The translations under genes were made by a program, and so were the position numbers. From JAGZEG01 sp963930185 (GTDB taxonomy: Bacteria > Actinomycetota > Coriobacteriia > Coriobacteriales > UMGS124), in assembly GCA_963930185.1 (NCBI GenBank), contig CAWVLT010000056.1:124001-188000 (forward strand): a stretch of DNA of 64,000 nt, written 5' to 3'. The notes beneath the pieces were generated by a model. That model ran no database searches and had not been told where the DNA came from. It worked only from the letters and a program-made list of their open reading frames with translations. Below are positions 52,993 to 60,988 of the stretch, piece after piece; positions within the stretch are counted from its first letter, which is position 1; each line of letters begins with the position of its first letter.

Positions 52993-55900
52993 TTATCGGC
53001 CGTCACGCGAGGGCGCGATGTCGACGCGGCGGCGCAACAGCGCCAGCGCGGCGGCGCCGAGCGAGGTAAGCGCGGCGCCGACCAGGCCGAGGAGCGTGGG
53101 CGCGGCGCTGGCGTCACCCGTCTGCGGAATAGCCTGCTGCGAGCCGCCCTGCGTGCCCGCCTGCTGGCCTTCGCCCCCGCCTTCCTGGCCCGCCTGGCCA
53201 TCCTCGGCCTCGCCGCCGGGCGTCTCGCCGGAGTCGCCGGGCTCGTCGGGGTCAGTCGGTTGCTCAGGATCGGCAGGCTGATCCGAATCGCCGGGCCCGT
53301 CCGGGTCGGCCGGCTCGTCGGGGTCTACCGGCTCCTCCGGGTCGGTGGGATCATCCGGGTTGACAGGCTGGTCGGGATCCGTCGGTTCGTCGGGGTCCAC
53401 CGGCTCCACGTCCTGCACCGTGAAGTCATCCAGGGCATGGTGCCCCTCTTCGTCCGCCCAGGCAAGCAGGGCGGACACGTCCGCGATACGGTTGTTGGAG
53501 CAAGCGAGCGCCATGAGTCCCGGACAGGGCGAGACGTCAAGACCCTCGAGCCGGTTGTCGGCGCAATCCAGCACCTCAAGCGCAGGAACCGCAGACAGAT
53601 CAAGCGAGGAGAGCTGGTTGCCCGAGCAGGCGATCATCGCAAGGGCGCCTCCCTCGCAAAGCCTCAGATCGCCGATCCCATTACCGGAGCAATCAAGATA
53701 GAACAGGTTCGGACAGCCGGACAGGTCAAGGGTGCCAAGCCTGTTGTTCGCACAGGCAAAACGCTCGAGCTGCGGGCATCCCGACAGGTCGAGCTCGACA
53801 ATCTGGTTGTCAGCGCAGGCCAGGCCCACGAGGGACGCGCAGCCGCTCACGTCGAGCGTGGTAAGCTGGTTTTCAGAGCATTCCAGGACCATAAGAGACG
53901 TGCAACCCGCAACCCCGAGGGAGGTAAGGCCCATTTCGGCGCAGTTCAGCTCCTCCAGCGACGAGCATCCCGTCAGGTCAAGCGCACCTATTTGCGAGCC
54001 TGAGCAGTCAAGGTACGCCAGTCCCGTCTGGCCGGACAGGTCGAGCGCGGCAAGCCGCGCTCCCGCGCAGTGCAACAAGGTGAGGGTCTTCGCATCCGAG
54101 AACAAAAGGGATGACAGCCCGTCGTTGTATGAGCACTCGAGTGAACCCAGCCGCGGGCATGCGGAGAAGTCAAGCGAGGCGATGGCGTTGCTGGAGCAGC
54201 TCACCGAAGTCAGGGAGGGGCAGCCCGACACGTCGAGCGCCGTAAGGTCGTTTCTGCTACAGCTTAGGATCTCCAGGGCGCCGCATGCGGAGAGGTCGAG
54301 CTCCGTTAGGGCATTGTTGTCACAGCCTAGATACGTCAACTGCGGGGACGCGGGGAGACTAAGCGAGGCCAGCGCGTTCTCCGTGCAACCCAGGTACGTC
54401 AGCGCCGCGCATGACGTCACGTCAAGGGCGGTGAGCTGGTTGCGCCCGCAATCAAGAGAGACGAGCCCGGGGCACGCGAATAGATCGAGCTGGGCAATCT
54501 GGTTGCCAAAGCAGTCCAGATACGCAAGCTCCGGACATCCGGTCACGTCAAGGGAAGTAAGGTCGTTGAACATGCAGTCCAAATAGGCAAGCGTAGGGCA
54601 CGCAGAGAGATCGAGCGAGGTCAGCCCGGCCATCTGCGCACGCAGCCCCCTGACGGGCTGGCCATCGACCTCGGCGGGGACCACAAAGTCCGTGACGCCA
54701 GAAGCGGCATCAAGCGTGAGGTAGGCGCCCGGTCCCTCGTAGAGCATCCCCACGCCCTCGATGGGATCGCCGATCGCATAGCCGTCGTCCTCGGTCACGA
54801 TCACCACGGCAAACGGCCGCGTATCCGTCTCGCCTCCCGAATCGCCGTTGGGGTTCTGCGGGTCGATCGTCGCCGTGCGGTACGGGTCGGCCTCAGCCCA
54901 CGCCTCGAGAGCGGAGGTGTCGGCAATGCGGTTGTTCTGGCACTCCAGATCGTAAAGACTCGTGCAGGGGGAGACGTCGAGCGCCGTGAGCTCGTTGTCG
55001 TTGCATGTGAGCCAGGCCAGCGAGGTGAGCCCCGTGAGGTCGAGCGAGGCAATCCGGTTGTTCTCGCAGTGCAGGTGGACGAGACCCGACATCCCCGCGA
55101 CATCGAGCTCGCTCAACTGGTTGCCCGAGCAGTCGAGCTGCGTGAGTAGGCGGTTGCGCGAGATGTCGAGCCGCGTGAGCTGGTTGTCGTTGACCGACAG
55201 GCTCGTCAGGTTAGCCATTGCCGACACGTCGATCGTGCTCAGATCGTTATCGCCCACAGCAAGGCTCTCCAGGCCGCCGAAGCCCGTGAGGTCGAGCTCG
55301 GACAGGCCGCAGCTGCCCACGTTGAGGCTGCGCAGCGCGACGCAGTCAGAGATGTCGAGCGCAGAGAGCTGGCCGGCCCGGACAGCGGTGAGCGCCTCCA
55401 GCGAGACGCAGCCAGAAAGGTCGAGCGAGGTGAGCGCGTCGTCGTAGCAGGACAGCGAGCTCAGGGAGGACAGGCCAGAGACGTCGAGCTGGGCCAGCTG
55501 CCCGTTCAGGCTACAGTCGACGGTGGCCAAGGCGCCGCACCCCGTGAGATCGAGCGAGGTGAGGTCGGTGTACTGGCACACAAGCGAGGTGAGCGACGGG
55601 CAGCTGAGGCTCAGGCTTGTGAGCGGGTTGTTCGAGCAGTCAAGCGAGGCGAGCGAGGGGCAGCCCGTGACGTCAAGTGCGGTGAGCGCGCAGGACGTGC
55701 AGGCAAGCTGGGTCATGCTCGTGCAGCCGGAGACGTTCAGGGCCGTCAGGCTCGAAAGCATCGAGACCGTAAGGCTGGGCAAGCCAGAGCAGTTGGACAC
55801 GTCAAGGCTCGACAGCGTCGAGCAGTCGGAGCAGGCGATCCTGTTGAGCTGTGGGCAGTTCGAGGCGTCCAGCGCACTCAGGCTCTGGTTGTCGAAGACG

Positions 55901-56817
55901 CCCAGCGCGCCAAGGGACGGGCAGTCGGAGACATCGATCGACACGAGGGAGTCGCATGCGTCCACGCGCAGGTACTCCAGCGCAGTGCCCGCCAGATCGA
56001 GCGACATGATACCCGACAGCTCGCACCTGAGATAGGCGAGCGTGGAGCAGGCAGAGGCGTCGAACTCGGCCGCGGCGACGCCGTGGAGATATACCCCGAC
56101 AACCGGGGCGCCGTCGATCTCGACGGGCACGGCGAGCACGCCCGACGCGGGCGCCTCGGTGTAGACGACGTAGGCGCCCGGCCCCACGTAGGACATACTC
56201 ACGTCACCGACGACAACGCCGTCTTCGTACAGGGAACCGTCCTGCGTGGCAATGGCATAGACATACCCCTCGCCTTCGGTGGAGCCGACGGCACCGACGT
56301 CGCCCGCGTCGGTGGAGGCGCCGTCGGGCGTGCCGAGAGGGGCGCCGCCCATCGCCTGGCTCGCCGTCGTCTGGGTGGGGTCGCCTGCCGCGTCGTCCTC
56401 GACGTCGACGGCCCGCTCGCCCTCCGCCATTCCCTCGGGGTCGGGCGAGCCCTGCGGCGTCTCGACGGCGGCGTCACCCACGCCATCGTCAGCTACGCCG
56501 CCGTCGCCGGCCACGTCATCGCCGGCCGCGACGGCATCGGCCGCGCCGGCCTCCACGAGCTCGCCTGCGTCGCCGGCCCCGTCAGCCGGGCCGGCCACGT
56601 CCGCCGCATCGGCCGCGTCGGTCCCACTGGGCGATCCTGCCGACACGGCGGGCTCCCCCACGGGGTTGCCGGACGTCTCGTCAGGCACGGCGAGGGCCGC
56701 AGGCTCCTGGGGCAGCAGGTCAGCGCCCTCATCCGCAAGCGCCACGGCAACCGGGGCAAACGAGAGCGTGGCGCACAGGCCAGCAGTCACCGTCGCTCGA
56801 ACACCATGCAATCTCAC
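52993..56817 (-). CDS. Large leucine-rich-repeat surface protein with IPQTG wall anchor
   Basis: The 1274-residue protein has a signal peptide (about 1-29), an Ala/Asp/Gly-rich linker (30-180), a first cap (about 183-245, GPGAYVVY...VPVEIDGAPVVG), a first LRR block (about 250-650) of units like LTSLDLSGCPSLTSLxC, a second cap (about 669-735, GPGAYLTL...VPAEVDGQPVRG), a second LRR block (about 740-1140), a Pro/Asp repeat stalk (DPDEPTDPDQP, about 1150-1195), and a sorting signal IPQTG (1230) with hydrophobic helix and RRR tail. The start is GTG 56817 with GAAGGG nine bases upstream; the ATG 56970 lacks one. It would be anchored by sortase and bind a protein or glycan. The two cap-plus-LRR modules look like an internal duplication. 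No sortase gene is in the window. Confidence 0.9.
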   Translation of the reverse strand: MRLHGVRATVTAGLCATLSFAPVAVALADEGADLLPQEPAALAVPDETSGNPVGEPAVSAGSPSGTDAADAADVAGPADGAGDAGELVEAGAADAVAAGDDVAGDGGVADDGVGDAAVETPQGSPDPEGMAEGERAVDVEDDAAGDPTQTTASQAMGGAPLGTPDGASTDAGDVGAVGSTEGEGYVYAIATQDGSLYEDGVVVGDVSMSYVGPGAYVVYTEAPASGVLAVPVEIDGAPVVGVYLHGVAAAEFDASACSTLAYLRCELSGIMSLDLAGTALEYLRVDACDSLVSIDVSDCPSLGALGVFDNQSLSALDASNCPQLNRIACSDCSTLSSLDVSNCSGLPSLTVSMLSSLTALNVSGCTSMTQLACTSCALTALDVTGCPSLASLDCSNNPLTSLSLSCPSLTSLVCQYTDLTSLDLTGCGALATVDCSLNGQLAQLDVSGLSSLSSLSCYDDALTSLDLSGCVSLEALTAVRAGQLSALDISDCVALRSLNVGSCGLSELDLTGFGGLESLAVGDNDLSTIDVSAMANLTSLSVNDNQLTRLDISRNRLLTQLDCSGNQLSELDVAGMSGLVHLHCENNRIASLDLTGLTSLAWLTCNDNELTALDVSPCTSLYDLECQNNRIADTSALEAWAEADPYRTATIDPQNPNGDSGGETDTRPFAVVIVTEDDGYAIGDPIEGVGMLYEGPGAYLTLDAASGVTDFVVPAEVDGQPVRGLRAQMAGLTSLDLSACPTLAYLDCMFNDLTSLDVTGCPELAYLDCFGNQIAQLDLFACPGLVSLDCGRNQLTALDVTSCAALTYLGCTENALASLSLPASPQLTYLGCDNNALTELDLSACGALEILSCSRNDLTALDVSGCPSLTSVSCSSNAIASLDFSACPRLGSLECSYNDGLSSLLFSDAKTLTLLHCAGARLAALDLSGQTGLAYLDCSGSQIGALDLTGCSSLEELNCAEMGLTSLGVAGCTSLMVLECSENQLTTLDVSGCASLVGLACADNQIVELDLSGCPQLERFACANNRLGTLDLSGCPNLFYLDCSGNGIGDLRLCEGGALAMIACSGNQLSSLDLSAVPALEVLDCADNRLEGLDVSPCPGLMALACSNNRIADVSALLAWADEEGHHALDDFTVQDVEPVDPDEPTDPDQPVNPDDPTDPEEPVDPDEPADPDGPGDSDQPADPEQPTDPDEPGDSGETPGGEAEDGQAGQEGGGEGQQAGTQGGSQQAIPQTGDASAAPTLLGLVGAALTSLGAAALALLRRRVDIAPSRDGR

Positions 56818-57133
56818 GATACCAATCCCTTCAGACGTGGCGGGCTCGTAGACGAGCCGGGCGCCATGCCCGGCCGAGACGTTCACCCGAGATGTGTTTC
56901 TCCACCCCCAGTTTAGTCTCTGCGGAGGTCTGCCGCCAGACCGTTGAAAGGCCAACGATGCTCGTTCCAAAAACTCCTTTACTCGTTCCAGACCGAGAAG
57001 ACCCCGCCCGCACGGCTCATCAAGCGTGATTTAATAAGATGGGACAGGCGGCCCGCGCCGGCGCCCCGCAGCGTTGGCCAAGACACGCTGAGACGTTCAA
57101 GCGACGGAGAAAAATCCCGGAAGTGAGGTCACC
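56818..57133. other. Divergent control region between the LRR protein and the RiPP precursor
   Basis: 316 bases without a gene. The left third contains a GGCTCG-taga-CGAGCC dyad near the LRR start. 56961-56990 holds a 9-base direct repeat (listed separately). TTAATAAGAT at 57031-57040 is the most AT-rich spot and the likely -10 area of the RiPP gene. Confidence 0.5.
56961..56990 (+). promoter_or_regulatory. 9-base direct repeat with 12-base spacer (LytTR-type site)
   Basis: CTCGTTCCA occurs at 56961-56969 and 56982-56990, exactly 21 bases start to start. Two 9-base repeats 12 bases apart is the classical binding site of LytTR regulators in peptide-pheromone systems (PlnC/ComE/AgrA type). An AT-rich -10-like patch follows about 41 bases later and the RiPP precursor starts at 57134. 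A LytTR regulator is encoded at 45957-46769. Confidence 0.5.
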
Positions 57134-57475
57134 ATGGAAAACGGAAGTACCGAGAACCAGCCTGTCATCACCCACGCCGAGCTGGTCGAGAGAGCAAAGC
57201 AGACAACCAGCGTGGAGGAGCTGGCCGAACTGGCCGCATCCTGCGGCATCGAGATGACCGCCGGGCAGGCCCAGGACGCCTTCGACAAGACGCACGCCAC
57301 CCAAGCGCCAGGCGAGATCGCCGACAGGGAGCTCGATGACGTCGCAGGCGGCGGTTGCGAGTCGGATGACAGCGCCTGGTACAACGGGTATATCTGCCCC
57401 AAGTGCGGAGGCAAGATCCGTAAGTCCGGCAATGCGCCAGCGTGCTGCGAAAAAGGCTGCACCCCTGGCCTCTAG
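57134..57475 (+). CDS. Nif11-type leader RiPP precursor peptide (orphan)
   Basis: The 113-residue peptide has an N-terminal leader of Nif11-like type: VEELAELAASCGIEMTAGQA (about 27-46) and the hallmark ELDDVAGGG (67-74), where a C39-type protease would cut after the double glycine. The 39-40-residue core has six Cys (75, 88, 91, 104, 105, 109) with CPKC and CCEKGC arranged like a small zinc ribbon. It also has a Trp/Tyr/Asn patch. A GTGAGG site precedes the ATG. A 14-base-arm hairpin follows. No lanthionine synthetase, radical SAM, cyclodehydratase or C39-ABC transporter gene is in the window, so modification and export enzymes must be elsewhere if it is active. Alternatively it is a small metal-binding protein with a residual leader. 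Confidence 0.75.
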   Translation: MENGSTENQPVITHAELVERAKQTTSVEELAELAASCGIEMTAGQAQDAFDKTHATQAPGEIADRELDDVAGGGCESDDSAWYNGYICPKCGGKIRKSGNAPACCEKGCTPGL

Positions 57476-57531
57476 AACCGACAGGCCGCCCGCGAGTCAT
57501 CCGGAGGACGGCTGACAGAAATCAGTGAGGA

Positions 57532-57575
57532 AAGACGCAGGCCCCGGAGGCGCGACCCTGTGGGGCCTGCGTCTT
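57532..57575 (+). terminator. Hairpin after the RiPP precursor gene
   Basis: AAGACGCAGGCCCC (57532-57545) pairs perfectly with GGGGCCTGCGTCTT (57562-57575), 14-base arms. It ends the RiPP transcript and leaves 188 bases before flavoenzyme #11. Confidence 0.7.
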
Positions 57576-57763
57576 GTAGTCCCATGGCCGCAAGACAAAA
57601 CAAGACAGAGAAATACCACCAGCTCATCCCAGCCGTAATTCCTTTCGTGTGACACGATGCAGACGATTCGTGCGACACGTGCCACCCGGATTTCGGCCAT
57701 GGTATTGCCCATGCACGGCAACATCCGGACAGGTACCGTTGAAGTCGACGAAAGGAATCGCAC

Positions 57764-59316
57764 ATGGGCACGGTAACGAAGAGCATGAGCAGGCGTTCGT
57801 TCATGAAGGCCGCTGGCATGGGTGCGGCAGCCAGCGCACTGGCCGGGACGAGCATCGCGCTGGCCGACGAGGCCGCCCCCGCCGAGGGCGTCGCCTGGGA
57901 CCAGGAGACCGACGTTGTGGTCGTGGGCTCGGGTGCAGCGGGCGTCGCCGCGGCCATCACGGCCATCGAGCAGGGCGCGAGCGTCATCATGGTCGAGAAG
58001 TGGGAGACGCTTGGCGGCATCACCAGTGCTTGCGTGCAGTACTGCGCGTGGGACTCGAGCCTGCACCTCCCCCAGCCCTACGACGACGTCACCGACAGCG
58101 CCGACGAGATGTTCGCCGACTACATGGAGACGTGTGACAACACCGCCGACCCCGAGCTCCTACGCAAGGTGTGCGATAGCTCGCCCGACGTCATCGACTG
58201 GATGATCGACCACGGCTGCGAGTTCAAGGACGCCCTGCGTCCCTCCGACGGGCGCCATGGCCAGGGCAAGTACATCGCGGCGACGCCCGGCGAGATCGTG
58301 AGCAAGATCATGCCCACCATCAAGGAGCAGGCCGAGGTCATTACCGAATGCCCCCTCTCCGAGATCGTCCGCGACCAGGAAAGCGGACGCGTCACGGGCG
58401 TCGTGTGCACCAGGGACGGAGGTGCCTGGCGCATCAAGGCCAACAAGGGCGTCATCATCTGCACCGGCCCCTGGCCTGACGACGAGGTGCTCGGCCCCCG
58501 CAGCCTGCCCGTGGTCCCCGAGGTTCCGCAGCAGATCACCGACACGATGATGAGCATGGGCATGCCGTATGGTCCCTACACCGGCGAGGCAGTGCGCGCC
58601 GCCATGAAGGTGGGGGCGGCCACACGCCACATGGAGTACATCATGCCCGACCCTACTACGCGCCGGCCGACCTCATGAAGCAGGGCGTGGCGGCCTTCGG
58701 CGTCTCGCGCTCCATCGACATGGTGCTCGTCGGCCCCGACGGTAAGCGCTTCACTGACGAGGGCCAGAAGCGCGGCACCATCGGTCTCGACATCATGGCG
58801 CTGGACGGCAGCGTCTGCTACCCGGTGTGCGACTGCCACGTCGTTCCCAGCCAGCTTCAGATGGGCGGCACGCAGGAGGCAATGGACCAGTGGGCGGCCG
58901 ACGGCTTCGCCGCACGCGGCGAGACCCTCGAGGAACTTGCCAGCAGCATGGAAGCGACCTTTGGCATCCCCGCCGCCGAGGCCCTTGCGACCCTGAACGC
59001 CTATAACGAGTACTGCGCCGCCGGCGAGGACGCGGAGTTCGGCAAGGACCCGCACTTCCTCACCCCGCTGGACCAGCCGCCCTTCTATGCCGGCCCCGCC
59101 ACCAGCGCCCGCTACCTGTACACCCACGGCGGCCTGGCCATCGACGTCGAGGCCCGCGTGTCCGACGTTGACGGCGCCCCCATCCCCGGCCTGTACGCGG
59201 CCGGCAGATGCACGGGCGGCACGTTTGGCGCGGAGACCATATCGGGCACCTGGCAGGTCGACTGCGTGGTGTTCGGGCGCATCGCCGGCGCCAACGCGGC
59301 CGCCGACGGTGAATAG
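57764..59316 (+). pseudogene. Tat-exported FAD-dependent reductase (#11) split by a single-base frameshift
   Basis: Part 1 (57764-58678) encodes the Tat signal (Arg10-Arg11 in MSRRSFMKA), the FAD fold from VVVVGSGAAG (G55-x-G57-xx-G60) and the domain up to MEYIMPD, then runs into TTRRPTS and stops. Part 2 (58675-59316) continues the family sequence with GPDGKRFTDEGQ and LYAAGRCTGGTFGAE...VVFGRIAGANAA. Reading -1 just after 58650 gives MEYIMPD-PYYAPADLMKQG without interruption, so one C is missing from the run at 58651-58653. Restored length would be 517 residues, normal for the family. The two parts overlap as ATGA, so a split translation is conceivable but would cut the FAD domain. It is a recent mutation or a sequencing error. 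LuxR at 59418 is the likely regulator. Confidence 0.85.
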
Positions 59317-59356
59317 CCCCTTGCAAAAAATCGGCTGAATCTAGACGCCCAGGAGA

Positions 59357-59394
59357 GGCGCCGCAGGCCCGGGATTGCCACGACCTGCGGTGCC
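59357..59394. terminator. Hairpin between #11 and the convergent LuxR gene
   Basis: GGCGCCGCAGG (59357-59367) and CCTGCGGTGCC (59384-59394) form an 11-base stem with one mismatch between convergent genes; probable bidirectional terminator. Confidence 0.55.
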
Positions 59395-59417
59395 TTCCGT
59401 CAAACCTTCCGGTGAAC

Positions 59418-60956
59418 CTATGGCCTCGAGTCCCTTGGAGCGATCTCACCGGCAGGGCGCCCCTCGCCGCAGGCGTGCGCCCGCTCGACGAGGTCGAGCA
59501 GCTCCTGGCGCGAATGAATGTTCATCTTGGCATAGGCGCGGCGCAAGTGGGTCTTGACCGTGTGCTCGGAGATCATGTTCTGGTCCGCGATGTAGCGGGC
59601 GCTGCGCCCCGACGAGTACTCCGCCACGATCTCCGCCTCGCGCTGGGACAGGCCATGGGCAGCCTGCAGCGCTGCGGTGACGCATTCGACATCGGACATG
59701 GCCGCCGGGATGCCCACCGACTCGACGCCGGCCTCGGGCTCGACCGGGGGAAGGCCGTCCTTCTGTCCCGCAACCCCATGCCCGGCACGGTCCCTCAGGA
59801 GCAAGGAGCCGGTTTTCATCGCGTACAGCACGCACGCCATGACGACCAGCATCCAAAGCGCGAGCGCGAGAAACCCCTCCCGGCCGATCTCGACCCCGCT
59901 ACCGGAAAGCCCCCGGGCGAGCAGCCGTCCCGCGGCAATCGAGAGCTGCGCCGCGCTCACCGGCAGCCCCAGCAGAAACAGCGCCGGGAGCCTTCTGGCA
60001 TGGGCCTCTCCCACAAACATCATCCACAGCAGCGAGAAGAACGTCACGAGCATCGCGACCATGACACTGCCGTATATCGACAGGTCACCTCCGGGCGCGA
60101 AGAAGCGTGCAAGCAGAACAGACGCGAGGGCAGCGACGAGGAGGGGGTATGCCACGTCCATATCAACGCGCTTTGGCCGCAGGATGCAGAAGACGACCGA
60201 GAAGGCCAGAGACACGGCAAGGCACAGAAGGGAGGCGAGGCTGCCCTGCCCGTACTGAATCCCCATTAGGATGTCCCTTTGGACGATAAAGCCGCAAAGC
60301 AGGGCAAACATGGAGACCCCGACGATCGCGCGGGACAGGTGGGCGAATGTCGAGCCACTGGCTGACGGCACGTCCTCGTCCTGGGCCATCTGCCGAGCAA
60401 ACGAGTCGGAGCGAGCGATGCACGCGACAAGCGCAAGCCAGGAGCAGACAAGGCACGCGAGGAAGCATGCCTCCCTGTGGACGGGGGCTAGACCCAGCAC
60501 CACGAGCACGGCGAGGGCATCGACCGCATACCCAAAGGAGACCAGTAGGATGGCATGGGATGGCCTCGCATACGAGAATACCTGCATCCAGCAGAGGTTC
60601 ACGAGCGCCCATCCCACCCCGCTGAGCGCTTGGGACAAAACGAGCGCGGCGTCCGACTGGAACAGCGCCGACACGACGATGGACACGACCGAGCAGCACG
60701 CGCCCGTCGGAAAGAGCACACGCGAGCTTTCGAGACGGCCGGAATAGGCAACCAGAGCGACGAAAAGGTAGGCTAGGCCGCCCGTTCCTGTGCCAATGGG
60801 AGCGTACGGTGCCGACGAATATGGGCCGGAGTCGAGATCGAGAATCCGCGCACCTTGGAACAGGCCGAAGCCGATGACGCAGACGAGCATGAAGGTGACG
60901 TCGCCCCTGGACAGTTGCCGCACAGACAATCCGATGCACCCCTTCGACATCCGCAC
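59418..60956 (-). CDS. Polytopic membrane LuxR-family regulator
   Basis: The 512-residue protein has about twelve transmembrane helices (about 20-395), a linker, and a C-terminal LuxR HTH (about 430-490) with LSQREAEIVAEYSSG and SEHTVKTHLRRAYAKMNIHS. ATG 60956 and 60950 are both possible; no strong ribosome site is present. It converges on the frameshifted flavoenzyme #11 across a hairpin and is its likely sensor. It is 32 bases downstream of the transglutaminase-like gene on the same strand and could be read through from it. Confidence 0.85.
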   Translation of the reverse strand: MRMSKGCIGLSVRQLSRGDVTFMLVCVIGFGLFQGARILDLDSGPYSSAPYAPIGTGTGGLAYLFVALVAYSGRLESSRVLFPTGACCSVVSIVVSALFQSDAALVLSQALSGVGWALVNLCWMQVFSYARPSHAILLVSFGYAVDALAVLVVLGLAPVHREACFLACLVCSWLALVACIARSDSFARQMAQDEDVPSASGSTFAHLSRAIVGVSMFALLCGFIVQRDILMGIQYGQGSLASLLCLAVSLAFSVVFCILRPKRVDMDVAYPLLVAALASVLLARFFAPGGDLSIYGSVMVAMLVTFFSLLWMMFVGEAHARRLPALFLLGLPVSAAQLSIAAGRLLARGLSGSGVEIGREGFLALALWMLVVMACVLYAMKTGSLLLRDRAGHGVAGQKDGLPPVEPEAGVESVGIPAAMSDVECVTAALQAAHGLSQREAEIVAEYSSGRSARYIADQNMISEHTVKTHLRRAYAKMNIHSRQELLDLVERAHACGEGRPAGEIAPRDSRP

Positions 60957-60988
60957 ATCAAAGCCCAGCTACACGCGCGCCGGCCGAC

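Noticed and set aside
53460..56050. Regular repeats resembling a CRISPR array
   Set aside because: They are in-frame coding leucine-rich repeats of 60-70 bases with variable sequence, within one large surface-protein gene.
58675..59316. Independent short gene starting at ATG 58675
   Set aside because: It lacks a ribosome site and begins in the middle of the FAD_binding_2 domain; joined to the preceding frame it completes flavoenzyme #11.
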